Positions 9,709-17,271 of a stretch of DNA of 64,000 bases are shown here, in pieces. The notes below the pieces were generated by a model that saw only the letters and a program-made list of their open reading frames with translations, ran no database searches and was not told the DNA's origin. The translations under genes and the position numbers were made by a program. The DNA comes from Hyphomicrobiales bacterium (GTDB taxonomy: Bacteria; Pseudomonadota; Alphaproteobacteria; Rhizobiales; Rhizobiaceae): NCBI GenBank assembly GCA_900465665.1, contig UBJO01000028.1:1-64000 (forward strand). Reading direction: 5' to 3'. Within the stretch, counting starts at the first letter, position 1, and every line of letters starts with the position of its first letter.

Positions 9709-10326
9709 ATGAACCGATCGCAATTCTTTGCGAGCGTGCGAACCTCGTTGTTCGGCGGCTCGCTCAGCTCGTCCCAAGTTCAAGGGATAGAGGCCATCCT
9801 CGATGAGGCGGCAAAGTCTGTCATCGATCCACGCTGGCTCGCCTACATGCTGGCCACGACCTATCATGAGACGGCCCGCACTATGCAGCCGGTCATTGAG
9901 ACCCGCCAGCCGGACGAGGCCACCAATCCGACGGTGGACAAAGCCATCGCCCGCCTTGAAAGCTCGTGGGCAAAGGGCCGGATGCCGTGGGTCAAGTCCG
10001 CCTACTGGCGAAAGGATGCGCAGGGGAAGTCGTGGCTGGGCCGCGGCCTCGTGCAGCTGACGCACAAGGCCAACTACGAGCGGATGGGCCCGATCATCGG
10101 CGCCGACCTCGTCGGCAATCCCGATCTCGCCGTGCGGGACGACGTCGCCGTCAAGATCATGTTCGAGGGCATGGCTCGCGGGCTCTTCACCGGCAAGAAG
10201 CTCGGTGACTACTTCACCGCCAAGGGTGAGGACTGGGTAGGCGCCCGCAAGATTATCAACGGCACGGACCAGGCCGAGAAGATCGCCGGCTATGGCCGTC
10301 TCTTCCTGAAAGCGATCGCGGCATGA
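9709..10326 (+). CDS. Phage endolysin, glycoside hydrolase family 19 (chitinase-like)
   Basis: The 205-residue protein has no signal peptide and matches the compact GH19 lysozyme-like endolysins of rhizobial phages. Seen in sequence: LATTYHETARTMQPVIE with the catalytic-type Glu of the family, then WLGRGLVQLTHKANYERMG, the second conserved block around the substrate cleft, and a helical C-terminus with ARKIINGTD. It cleaves the peptidoglycan glycan backbone at lysis and needs the holin encoded downstream to reach the periplasm. The start ATG follows a CGGAGA site. It heads the lysis module with the genes at 10713-11696. Confidence 0.88.
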   Translation: MNRSQFFASVRTSLFGGSLSSSQVQGIEAILDEAAKSVIDPRWLAYMLATTYHETARTMQPVIETRQPDEATNPTVDKAIARLESSWAKGRMPWVKSAYWRKDAQGKSWLGRGLVQLTHKANYERMGPIIGADLVGNPDLAVRDDVAVKIMFEGMARGLFTGKKLGDYFTAKGEDWVGARKIINGTDQAEKIAGYGRLFLKAIAA

Positions 10327-10330
10327 AGAT

Positions 10331-10611
10331 CTATTCGAGCTTCGCATAGGCGCCGTGCGCTATCGCCGCTGCCTCGCAGTAGGCTGCATGTGAGGGCGGA
10401 TCATGATTTGCCGGTATCTCATGCCGGCAGACTTTCCGGCTACCTCACCAGCATACTTGGTGTTCCAGATCCGCCAGTCTCGAACCGATTTGAACATGGA
10501 TCGGTCGCGCGGACGCCATACGAAAACGCCCGTCTCGGGATTGTAGTCCAAGAGCTGCTTGAGCAGCGCTTGTGTCATGTCATTACGGGATGATAGAGCA
10601 ATCATAGCCAT
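10331..10611 (-). pseudogene. HNH/AP2-type endonuclease remnant with internal deletion
   Basis: From ATG 10611 (GGAGAGG just before it) the minus strand encodes LLDYNPETGVFVWRPRD, the N-terminus of HNH endonucleases of the phage/homing type, continuing to WNTKYAGEVAGKSAG and YRQIMI. At that point the usual HRLAW and catalytic HNH region is missing. The frame runs out at 10360, but a different frame from about 10393 to the TAG at 10331 reads HAAYCEAAAIAHGAYAKLE, which looks like the C-terminal AxAYdeAAxxxhGefArLN block of AP2-linked HNH proteins. The two ends seem joined by a deletion that removed the active site and shifted frame. Confidence 0.6.
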
Positions 10612-10712
10612 TTCGACCTCTCCAAAGGTTGGCTTGGTTAGAAGCCGTCGATGCGCTCCAACGCTCGGCGGCTTCGTCATTTCTAGCACGGTGACGTGCA
10701 GAAAGGAATCCA

Positions 10713-11003
10713 GTGAACCTCTTTATGGACCACAAAGCGTCCCCAGATTGGGCTGTTCGGAGGAGGATTATCATTCTCTCCCTGATCTGGGAGGCGATAC
10801 TCATCACGTTTCTGGTTGTATTTCCCAAGCCTAACGCGATAGCCGAAGTCGCCATCATAAACTTGGCATCGCTCTTCGGTGCGACTGTGGGAAGTTATAT
10901 TTTCGGCGCTGTCTGGGACAAGAAGAACGAGCGGAAGGCAGATGTCGCCCAGCAGGCCGTCGATCAGGGCGCTGTCGATACCAGCGTGAAGGTAGAGCCA
11001 TGA
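10713..11003 (+). CDS. Holin-like small membrane protein
   Basis: A 96-residue protein starts at a GTG behind AAAGGA. It has two hydrophobic segments (about residues 18-38 and 47-67) separated by a short polar turn, and a charged C-terminus rich in Lys, Glu and Gln. That is the class II holin layout. It lies between endolysin and spanins and its stop overlaps the Rz-like start by four bases, supporting a role as the pore former that releases or activates the endolysin. There is no sequence motif for a named holin family, so the call rests on topology and context. Confidence 0.7.
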   Translation: MNLFMDHKASPDWAVRRRIIILSLIWEAILITFLVVFPKPNAIAEVAIINLASLFGATVGSYIFGAVWDKKNERKADVAQQAVDQGAVDTSVKVEP

Positions 11004-11467
11004 CCGTACTCTACGCAATCGCTCGGTACCTCGGCGTCGCGGGATGCTTCTGCCTTCTGCTGCTCTGGCACTATGAGGGCATCCCCGGCGCGGCAAAGCT
11101 GAAGTTCCCTGAGGGGTGGCCAATCGTCGGCGGCTTCGGCCTGGTCGATGTCCCCCTCATCGGCGACCTGACCGTCGGCAAGGTGGAATCCTATGCCGCC
11201 GAACAGGTTCGCATCACTAAGGCCACAATGGTCTCGGCCTTCGAATACGAGGCGTTGTCCGCACAGTTCGACAAGGAGCGCGATCTGCGCCTCAAAGGCT
11301 CTCTGGCCCTCGAAGAGTATCGCAAGCGCGCCGACGCCGCGCTCAGCGCCGAGCAATCCGACAATGACCGCATGGAACAGGAGATCGCGGACTATGAAGC
11401 GAAACTGGCTGACGCTAACCGCTGCCGCATTACTCCCGATCTTCGCCGCTGGCTGCAGTCCAAGTGA
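11000..11467 (+). CDS. Inner-membrane spanin subunit, Rz-like
   Basis: A 155-residue protein has one N-terminal transmembrane segment (about residues 8-25, rich in Leu) and a long periplasmic part. The second half, from residue about 60, is an Ala/Glu/Lys/Arg-rich coiled coil. This is the i-spanin pattern: an inner-membrane anchor with a periplasmic coil that contacts the outer-membrane lipoprotein partner and fuses the membranes at the last step of lysis. The partner gene starts inside it in another frame (11394), the classic Rz/Rz1 nesting. The start ATG overlaps the holin-like stop. Confidence 0.78.
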   Translation: MTVLYAIARYLGVAGCFCLLLLWHYEGIPGAAKLKFPEGWPIVGGFGLVDVPLIGDLTVGKVESYAAEQVRITKATMVSAFEYEALSAQFDKERDLRLKGSLALEEYRKRADAALSAEQSDNDRMEQEIADYEAKLADANRCRITPDLRRWLQSK

Positions 11468-11696
11468 CCGCATGAGCGCCGCGGCCGAGATCAAGGGCCA
11501 GGCGCAGGCGAACGTGCCGCTGCCGGACTATCCGGCGGACTGCCGGAAGAAGGAGGCACACGCGCCTCTGCCGGATAACGGCGAGCTGGCTTCGGCTCAC
11601 AAGCGGGAGAGGGGCGCTCTCGATCGGCAGAACGCGCGAACCGATCGGTGCGCGGAATTCTACGACAACCTGCAGAGCAAATTCGGCCTTCGCTGA
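11394..11696 (+). CDS. Outer-membrane spanin lipoprotein, Rz1-like, nested with Rz
   Basis: A 100-residue lipoprotein starts at ATG 11394, 74 bases before the Rz-like gene ends and in a different frame. The signal peptide reads MKRNWLTLTAAALLPIFAAGC with a good lipobox (FAAGC). The mature part is Pro-containing near the start (NVPLPDYPADC) and then polar and helical. Short Pro-containing lipoproteins embedded in or overlapping Rz are o-spanins. It probably joins the i-spanin across the periplasm. Upstream in-frame starts exist but would lack the signal peptide at the N-terminus, so the 11394 start is preferred. Confidence 0.82.
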   Translation: MKRNWLTLTAAALLPIFAAGCSPSDRMSAAAEIKGQAQANVPLPDYPADCRKKEAHAPLPDNGELASAHKRERGALDRQNARTDRCAEFYDNLQSKFGLR

Positions 11697-11844
11697 GCAG
11701 AGGATCCGACCTCCTCGTAAGGCCGAATCCTCCGTTGCCGCATGTCCCAGGAAGTGGACGGGCGGCCATCTAGTCGATCGGATGACACCGGTCAAGCATG
11801 GCATTCGATCGAAAGGGCATACGGGGTTGCTAGGGAACATTGAT

Positions 11845-12126
11845 ATGGCGGAACACACTCCACAACGGCTCGAAGAGCTTCCACCGGATACCAGGGATTG
11901 GCTAGCCGATCTCCGGCCGGACGAGCTGAAGACGCTTCAGGCAGTCGTCGAGCTTCCTGCGGATGACGTCAGGCAGGCATTCAAGATGGTCCACGATATT
12001 CGAACAGTCGGGCGGTTCACGAAATGGCTGGTGATAACGTTCATAGGCATCTTTTTGGGAACGGTGGTGCTCTACGAGAACATCATCAAGGTGATCGGAT
12101 ACATCCGTGGAGGGCCAGCCCAATGA
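11845..12126 (+). CDS. Small phage membrane protein, unknown function
   Basis: A 93-residue protein starts at ATG 11845 after a TAGGGA site. Residues 1-58 are polar and acidic; one transmembrane segment follows (about residues 63-83, WLVITFIGIFLGTVVLYENI), then a short basic tail. The TGA overlaps the next ATG by four bases, so the two products are probably made together. The topology (cytoplasmic acidic domain, single C-terminal membrane span) could suit an accessory lysis or superinfection-exclusion factor, but I recognise no family. Confidence 0.66.
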   Translation: MAEHTPQRLEELPPDTRDWLADLRPDELKTLQAVVELPADDVRQAFKMVHDIRTVGRFTKWLVITFIGIFLGTVVLYENIIKVIGYIRGGPAQ

Positions 12127-12605
12127 AGCGGACCCTATGGAGATTTGTCGGGGCAGTTGTGTTCTCGCTCGCCATCCTGGGATCGGTGAACCTGGGGCTA
12201 TGGGTTGCCGACCGTGAGCCGCCGATCGAGTATGAGAGTGCCGCGGCGCTATCGCCGACTGTACCGCAGGGCGGGGCGCTCGAAATCGAGTTCTCTGTCT
12301 TCCGGAAGAGGATCTGCCCTCTCGTCACCAAGCGATGGCTGTATGACGCCGCTGGCGAACGACATTCGATCCCTCAGTTCACGACCGGGCTCAAGCTGCT
12401 GGCGGGGAGGGAAACCTACAAGCGGTCAATCACCGTGCCGACGGCCGCCATGCCTGGCCCAGCACGGTATGAGGTCACTCTCGATTACTTCTGTAACCCA
12501 TTGCAAAGCTGGATAGGGCCAATCCACGTGGTGTCGCCTCCTATCAGGTTCACGATTACAGCTAACGAAGATGGCGAGCATTCTGGTCCTGGCTCGGACG
12601 GCTAG
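12123..12605 (+). CDS. Small phage membrane-anchored exported protein, unknown function
   Basis: A 160-residue protein has an N-terminal hydrophobic signal-anchor (residues about 8-28, FVGAVVFSLAILGSVNLGLW). The rest is predicted periplasmic and beta-rich, with two Cys (near residues 64 and 131) that could form a disulfide. The repeated strand-type pattern resembles an Ig-like sandwich. It is coupled to the preceding membrane-protein gene by an ATGA overlap. The pair looks like an envelope-acting phage module, possibly superinfection exclusion, though nothing in the sequence proves this. Confidence 0.66.
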   Translation: MKRTLWRFVGAVVFSLAILGSVNLGLWVADREPPIEYESAAALSPTVPQGGALEIEFSVFRKRICPLVTKRWLYDAAGERHSIPQFTTGLKLLAGRETYKRSITVPTAAMPGPARYEVTLDYFCNPLQSWIGPIHVVSPPIRFTITANEDGEHSGPGSDG

Positions 12606-12673
12606 AGGCCTTCCACCTTGAGGCCGCCTTGAAAAAGTGAACATGTCGATGTACGCCATCAGTCTTCAGATCA

Positions 12674-13498
12674 ATGATGGAAACGATGAGCAACAACACG
12701 CTTCATAAGTTCTTCGACTTCTTCAGCCCGTCAAAGGCAAGGTATCGAAAACATATCGTTCCTTTCCCAAGCAACTCCGAGATCTCGGTGTCGACCGGGG
12801 CTGGCGGCAAAATCGTCGGCTTCTACACAACCGACTCAATCTATGAGAGGGAAGCTGCGCGGATGGTTGCTTCAGCCACCCGTCTGGGTCTCACCGTTGA
12901 GACCACTCCTATCGAGAGCGCTGGCAGCTGGGTCCGAAACGCAGCTCTGAAGCCGACTTTTTTGCTGGATGTACGCGAGAGAATACGTGGTCCGCTTCTC
13001 TATGTAGATGTTGATGCAGTCTTCCATCGTGATCCTTGGCCGGCTCTGCTTCATCATGAATGCGACATTGCTGTCTACCGCGAAGCGGGTCGGCTGATTT
13101 CTGCAACGATCTTGCTGAATGATACGCAACGTGCGCTAGATCTCCTCTCCGAGTGGAAAAGGCGTTGCGATCAGGATCCCGAGATATGGGATCAGGTGGT
13201 CCTGCAAAATATCTTGGACGAGGACAGAACGTCGGCGCGCAGGTACCGAGTGATGGAACTCCCAACTACGTACTGCTGGATATTTGATCGGCTTTCCAAT
13301 GTGAAAGGCGAGGCAATCGTCATCGAGCAGCTGCAAGCAAGCCGACAAGCGAATGATGCCGGCAGGAAACGGAGGCGAAATAAGAGCCTCGAACGGCGAG
13401 AAGCTAGGATTGCATCGATCGAGCAAATTCTTGGAGTAAGGAGTGCAGACGACCACTTCCCGCCGACCTCCCCCGACACCTTCGACAGAGTTGCATAG
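12674..13498 (+). CDS. GT-A type glycosyltransferase carried by the prophage
   Basis: This 274-residue soluble protein contains GPLLYVDVDAVFHRDPW near residues 110-125. A DxD motif after a hydrophobic strand is the metal/nucleotide-sugar site of GT-A glycosyltransferases, and the surrounding layout is like the nucleotide-diphospho-sugar transferase (GT77-like) group. Further matches are SATILLNDTQRALDLLSEW and EIWDQVVLQNIL, the usual acceptor-side block. The C-terminal 50 residues are basic and helical. Base composition is lower in GC than the tail genes, pointing to separate acquisition. With the acyltransferase at 8448-9584 it could alter host surface sugars or phage products. Starts at 12677 and 12686 are also possible. 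Confidence 0.72.
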   Translation: MMETMSNNTLHKFFDFFSPSKARYRKHIVPFPSNSEISVSTGAGGKIVGFYTTDSIYEREAARMVASATRLGLTVETTPIESAGSWVRNAALKPTFLLDVRERIRGPLLYVDVDAVFHRDPWPALLHHECDIAVYREAGRLISATILLNDTQRALDLLSEWKRRCDQDPEIWDQVVLQNILDEDRTSARRYRVMELPTTYCWIFDRLSNVKGEAIVIEQLQASRQANDAGRKRRRNKSLERREARIASIEQILGVRSADDHFPPTSPDTFDRVA

Positions 13499-13519
13499 TT
13501 AGAGCCGGAATAAATCTAA

Positions 13520-13720
13520 ATGTTCGCCACCTTTACGATCCGAGCTGATGGCCGGGAAACCACGATTCATATCAACCCCGACCATGTCACGGCAGTAATC
13601 GAGATGGACAACGGTACAACTCGGATTTACCTGTCTGGAGGTTCCGACCATACCGTATCTGAGCACGCGGACTCGGTGCTCCGCCAGCTCCAGGAAGCTT
13701 TTGGGCCGATACCCATCTAA
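13520..13720 (+). CDS. Small phage protein with FlbD-like strand pattern, unknown function
   Basis: A 66-residue protein whose pattern is short beta strands with INPDHVTAVIEMDNGTT and a Ser/Gly turn, then a helix. It loosely resembles the FlbD-like small beta fold (INxDxIxxVExxxDTxIxLxxG) but the similarity is short and may be chance. The ribosome site is weak. A hairpin follows at 13744-13772, but its T-run is on the minus strand. The call as a gene rests on coding-like composition and its position within the prophage. Confidence 0.5.
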   Translation: MFATFTIRADGRETTIHINPDHVTAVIEMDNGTTRIYLSGGSDHTVSEHADSVLRQLQEAFGPIPI

Positions 13721-13743
13721 GTTCACGGGACCGACGTTTCCAA

Positions 13744-13772
13744 AAAAGAAACCCCGCACAAGGCGGGGGGAG
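13744..13772 (-). terminator. Rho-independent terminator for the minus-strand gene at 13920-14195
   Basis: CCCCGC and GCGGGG form a strong stem around a five-base loop (on the minus strand CCCCGCCTTGTGCGGGG). On the minus strand the stem is followed by a T-rich run (TTTCTTTTTT), so it stops transcription coming from the right. Confidence 0.7.
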
Positions 13773-13919
13773 AATTGGAGAGGGATTACGCCGCGCGGGC
13801 ATGGGGAACAAACGCGGCTGCCATTAAAACTCCATGCGCGACAGAATGTTCCATGATTTAGGGCGACGCCGTGGCCGCTGCCGTATATTTTGGCTACACT
13901 CGTTGACCGACGTGACTGA

Positions 13920-14195
13920 TCAGTTAAAGGCTGCCGCGCCGACGCTCGGACGTGGCGGCGAGTAGCGGCCAATCGAAACAAGATACTCGGCAATCTCCGA
14001 GATCAGATGCTGCCGGGAGCCGTAACGCTGGCAGATCGCGAGCAGTTGCGGCTCAGCTGCTTGATATTCTTTCTCCGACAGATCCGCGTCACCGATCAAG
14101 AAACCAGTTCCTCCCATCACCGCGACAATATCGCAGCCGGTATCAGCGACATCCTGAACGAAATTCGGGATCTGATCTTCGGTCATTATCTTCAT
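13920..14195 (-). CDS. Small phage protein, unknown function
   Basis: A 91-residue protein starts at ATG 14195 behind a strong GGAGGAG site. It is helical and acidic (QDVADTGCDIVAVMGG and AAEPQLLAICQRYG near the middle) with no membrane segment. Orientation is opposite to the late genes, so it is probably expressed in lysogens, and a terminator lies about 150 bases downstream. I do not recognise the family; regulatory or immunity roles are possible. Confidence 0.66.
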   Translation of the reverse strand: MKIMTEDQIPNFVQDVADTGCDIVAVMGGTGFLIGDADLSEKEYQAAEPQLLAICQRYGSRQHLISEIAEYLVSIGRYSPPRPSVGAAAFN

Positions 14196-14249
14196 GGGCG
14201 CATCTCCTCCGCGTTGAGGTGACTATGGCGGTGCAATCAGGGTTTGCCA

Positions 14250-14345
14250 AGCCACACATCTGCGGGTGTTTCGACCGTCGAGGCGATCATTGGTCTGCTC
14301 ACGTCAGAGTGGCCGGACAAGACGCCCGGTTTTCATAGGGCGAGG
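14250..14345 (+). pseudogene. DUF982 gene fragment
   Basis: Reading the plus strand from 14262 gives STVEAIIGLLTSEWPDKT followed by PGFHRA. This matches the middle of the intact DUF982 gene at 14813-15097, which reads STVEEMITFLTSEWPDKTRPGFHSA. The fragment lacks an N-terminus (an in-frame stop lies just upstream, at 14220), has lost one Arg codon and runs out of similarity after about 30 residues. It is a decayed duplicate or an old partial copy. Confidence 0.5.
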
Positions 14346-14346
14346 G

Positions 14347-14619
14347 CTAATGGATCGTACCATTTGGAAGGTCCCACTCAAACTTTGCGAGTAACAGGGT
14401 CGCTTTTTCGATCACATCATTCGCAGCTGCCGAATAGTCCTCAGCTATCGCGAGATAGTTCGTGTCCAGCTGGTCCGCGAGTTCATGCAGCATGCACCAC
14501 AGCTCATCGCCATCACGTTTGGCAATGGAGGCAGAGACACGAAGTCTCCTGGCCAGCGTCCCAATATAAAGCTCGCGCTGCGCTATCGACATTTTGGAAA
14601 AGTGCGTCACTCCGGACAT
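14347..14619 (-). CDS. Small phage protein, unknown function
   Basis: A 90-residue soluble, largely helical protein starts at ATG 14619, immediately after a GGGAGCG ribosome site at good spacing; the longer open frame to 14676 is not preferred. It contains LYIGTLARRLRVSASIAK and a Trp-Cys-Met-Leu stretch, then a charged helix. Orientation is opposite to the late genes, like the small gene at 13920-14195, suggesting lysogen-expressed cargo. No family is recognised. Confidence 0.62.
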   Translation of the reverse strand: MSGVTHFSKMSIAQRELYIGTLARRLRVSASIAKRDGDELWCMLHELADQLDTNYLAIAEDYSAAANDVIEKATLLLAKFEWDLPNGTIH

Positions 14620-14812
14620 TTTTCGCTCCCTGTGGGTGCGCTGTCCGAAAACTGAGAGAAGATAGGTAACAACCATTCTTCGAAGAGCGAGTGGTTATAT
14701 ATAGCTCCCGACTAGGCTTTCAAGCCGATATCTGCAAGCCCTTGATTTGACTCGGAACGAATCACTTCGGCGTCAGTTGATTCGCCATCAACATCAGCCG
14801 AGGTAGTGCGTC

Positions 14813-15097
14813 ATGGCCAGCTTTACTCTTACACCGATCGAGCCGCTTGAAGTCGAGATCCGCGGCGTCGGGCAGTATGCGCCGGCCTCGACCGTCGAGG
14901 AGATGATCACGTTCCTCACGTCGGAATGGCCGGACAAGACGAGGCCCGGCTTTCACAGCGCGCTGGCTCGATCCATCGACGCTATGGTGATGGCAGCTGA
15001 GCCGTCCGCTGCCCGTGCCGCCTTCGTCGATGCTGCCCACGCTGCCGGCATGCATATCCTGCCTGACGACATGGCCGAGATCCGGAAGGCGAGCTGA
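14813..15097 (+). CDS. DUF982 family protein
   Basis: A 94-residue protein with the DUF982 pattern: STVEEMITFLTSEWPDK, a Gly-Phe-His block, then an AR-AF-DAAHAAGM C-terminal helix. DUF982 proteins are very common in rhizobia and their prophages and plasmids, but their function is unknown. A GAGG site precedes the ATG. The ligase gene starts six bases after its stop, so the two may be cotranscribed. A partial copy of the same family lies at 14250-14345. Confidence 0.78.
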   Translation: MASFTLTPIEPLEVEIRGVGQYAPASTVEEMITFLTSEWPDKTRPGFHSALARSIDAMVMAAEPSAARAAFVDAAHAAGMHILPDDMAEIRKAS

Positions 15098-15102
15098 TCG
15101 CC

Positions 15103-16134
15103 ATGGTCAGGGCCAAGCCTCTACAGTCGAGCGACAAGCCGCTCCGCAGCCGCGCGCGCAAGCCTCGCAACCCAGCACAGCCGAACCTTCCACTTGATCC
15201 CATGCCGGCCCGCATCGAGCCGTGTCTCGCTCTGCTGAAGCAGAGGCCGCCCGTCGGCCCTGAATGGGCATTCGAGGTGAAGTGGGACGGCTACCGCCTG
15301 GCGGTCCACATCGAGCCCAAGGGCGTCCGCATCCTCACCAGAGGCGGCCATGACTGGACGCACCGGTTCCCGGCCATCGCGGCCGAGGCGGCAAAACTCG
15401 GCGTGTCGACAGCCATCATCGATGGTGAGGCGATCGTGCTGGACGACAAAGGCCGCTCGGACTTCAATATGCTGCAGAACTCGCTCGGCGGTCGCGGCGG
15501 TAAGCTGAACTCGGGTTCGTCGGTGCTGATGGCCTTCGATCTCCTCTATTTCGACGGCCATGACCTCACGAACACGGAACTGTCGACGCGCCGGCACTTC
15601 CTCGAGAGCTTGGTGCCGGCTGACAGCAAGGGCGCCATCCGCCTCTCTGAGGAAGCCGGTGACGATGGCGCGGCTCTGTTCCAGGCGGCCTGCGAGCATG
15701 GCCTAGAGGGCATCATCGCCAAGCGACTGGACAGCCCATATCGATCGGGCCGCCTCGGCGACTGGCTGAAGATCAAATGCGTCCAGTCGGACAGCTTCAT
15801 GGTCGTGGGCTACGAGCATTCGATGTCGGCGAGGGGAGGGATTGGGAGCTTGCTGCTGGCGGCCCGTCGCGGCGACGAGCTTGCGTATGTCGGATCTGTC
15901 GGTACCGGCTTCACTGAGCGAGTGGCTAACGATCTGCGGAGGACGCTGGATCGGATCAAGCGAAAGACGCCGTCGATCGCGTATGCGGGCCGTCGCAAGA
16001 ACATGGTGTGGGTTCAGCCGACGCTTATAGCCGAGATCGAGTATCGGGCTTGGACCGCCGACGGGAAGTTGCGGCACGCCTCGTATAAGGGGCTGCGGGA
16101 GGTGCAGGATAATGCGGCGGTCTACGAGATCTGA
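15103..16134 (+). CDS. ATP-dependent DNA ligase (LigD ligase-domain type)
   Basis: A 343-residue ATP-dependent ligase. EVKWDGYR at residues 58-65 is motif I with the nucleotidylated Lys (K60). IIDGEAIVLDD is motif III, FDLLYFDG motif IIIa, EGIIAKRLDSPY motif IV and WLKIKC motif V; an OB-fold domain follows (VVGYEHS, GIGSLLLA). The polymerase and nuclease domains of full LigD are absent, so it is a stand-alone ligase of the kind seen on rhizobial plasmids and phages. It could support phage DNA repair or nick sealing, or partner with Ku if the host has it. It overlaps the convergent gene's end by 13 bases. Confidence 0.88.
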   Translation: MVRAKPLQSSDKPLRSRARKPRNPAQPNLPLDPMPARIEPCLALLKQRPPVGPEWAFEVKWDGYRLAVHIEPKGVRILTRGGHDWTHRFPAIAAEAAKLGVSTAIIDGEAIVLDDKGRSDFNMLQNSLGGRGGKLNSGSSVLMAFDLLYFDGHDLTNTELSTRRHFLESLVPADSKGAIRLSEEAGDDGAALFQAACEHGLEGIIAKRLDSPYRSGRLGDWLKIKCVQSDSFMVVGYEHSMSARGGIGSLLLAARRGDELAYVGSVGTGFTERVANDLRRTLDRIKRKTPSIAYAGRRKNMVWVQPTLIAEIEYRAWTADGKLRHASYKGLREVQDNAAVYEI

Positions 16135-16913
16135 TGCATGGACAAGTCCAGCATTATCGGCAAGCGCAGCGCATCAGGGCTCGGCGCTAATTCGTTTGGG
16201 ACTGCAACCTTGATTGTGTCCGCGAACTTATCTTTGAAGTGAGTGTTCAAGAAGTCGAGACAGAAAGTGTTGTGAAGTGCCATAACCGCTCCTGAGGCTT
16301 TCTTCACCCATTCATCATAATCCTCGAATTGCTCTTTCCCCTCGTCGGTATCGAAGGCATTCGCCAGTAGCAGGTGATCTGCCACCGGATAAAGGCAGTT
16401 TCCATCGATATCATTTAGGTAAATCGTATAGTCGCGCTCAGTTTCAGCCTCACGAAGCATTTGACCCATGTGGGCGAGATCAAAATGATGCGCAACCCTG
16501 TTTCTCAGGTTACGTGCAAAGGCAAAACCAGGATGCGTTCTGATTTCGGCCAAAGCACTCGCAGCTGAAGATTGGAAATGCGCCATGGCATTGTCCTGCT
16601 TTCGCGACATCACCTTCAATTGGCTCTCGATAAGGCTGGCAAACTCGACAACTGCTGAAGATAACTTGCGCTGGATGATGGATAGCTGAACAGACGCATA
16701 TTCTATGGCGACAGTCTCGCGCTGCGTGATTTGTGCGGTAGTCAATGCACTGAGGTAAATCCGAAGGAGCACTCCCACTTCGCTGGCGGCTAGACAGCTT
16801 GCCATGAAATACGACGAGTGCCGCTGTGGTATAGCTTTCAGCTCCTCTGAACTGAACTTCAACGGATGAATCTCAAAATCCACGATGGCCTCCTGGTCAC
16901 TCACACCAATCAT
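16122..16913 (-). CDS. All-helical protein with HEPN-like RNxxxH motif, unknown function
   Basis: A 263-residue protein starts at ATG 16913, overlapping the upstream SNase-like gene by 17 bases. No signal peptide is evident and the sequence looks helical throughout. At residues 137-142 it reads RNRVAH, an exact RNxxxH. That is the catalytic signature of HEPN ribonucleases in abortive-infection and toxin systems, here at the end of a Phe/Ala-rich helix as in those folds. HEPN membership is only suggested, since the motif is short. GC is clearly lower than in neighbouring genes, as for recent cargo. It ends convergent with the DNA ligase gene, overlapping it by 13 bases. Confidence 0.6.
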   Translation of the reverse strand: MIGVSDQEAIVDFEIHPLKFSSEELKAIPQRHSSYFMASCLAASEVGVLLRIYLSALTTAQITQRETVAIEYASVQLSIIQRKLSSAVVEFASLIESQLKVMSRKQDNAMAHFQSSAASALAEIRTHPGFAFARNLRNRVAHHFDLAHMGQMLREAETERDYTIYLNDIDGNCLYPVADHLLLANAFDTDEGKEQFEDYDEWVKKASGAVMALHNTFCLDFLNTHFKDKFADTIKVAVPNELAPSPDALRLPIMLDLSMHQIS

Positions 16914-17271
16914 TTCGGTATCCCGGCCGCCACGTCCTGGCGAACCCTTCCTTGAGCAGGGTTTGCCCCACCTCTGACCCGTCATTCCGGTAGATGTTCA
17001 CCAGCGGCCGGCGGGCAGGGGTCTTATCTTTCACACCATAGAACTCGACCGTAAGGCCGCCCTCGGCCAATATCTCTTTCAGCCTTCCCTTGGCCAACAG
17101 CGCCAGCTTGCGTTCCTTCATGCACTTGGCATGACTTCCGATCTCCGGCGTATCGATGCCAGAGACGAACGGAACGCCTTCCCCCAGCAGTCTCAAGTTC
17201 TGCCCGTCGCACTTGACGGTATCGCCGTCGACCACGGTCAGGCTGGCACAGACCAGCAGCGTGGCGATCAT
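16897..17271 (-). CDS. Secreted SNase-like (thermonuclease family) nuclease
   Basis: This 124-residue protein has a short hydrophobic leader (MIATLLVCASLTV) and the thermonuclease pattern VDGDTVKCDGQNLRLLG, then SGIDTPEI. It continues with a Lys-rich helix and RPLVNIY, with Arg at the position of the catalytic Arg near the C-terminal strand. The family hydrolyses DNA and RNA with Ca2+; rhizobial prophages and plasmids often carry such small versions, which lack the C-terminal tail of staphylococcal nuclease. It starts four bases into the stop of the small gene upstream (17268-17567) and overlaps the next gene, so the three form one minus-strand operon. Confidence 0.78.
   Translation of the reverse strand: MIATLLVCASLTVVDGDTVKCDGQNLRLLGEGVPFVSGIDTPEIGSHAKCMKERKLALLAKGRLKEILAEGGLTVEFYGVKDKTPARRPLVNIYRNDGSEVGQTLLKEGFARTWRPGYRNDWCE

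Noticed and set aside
13499..13993. 164-residue minus-strand frame
   Set aside because: Crosses the small plus-strand gene, a terminator and part of another minus-strand gene; no ribosome site.
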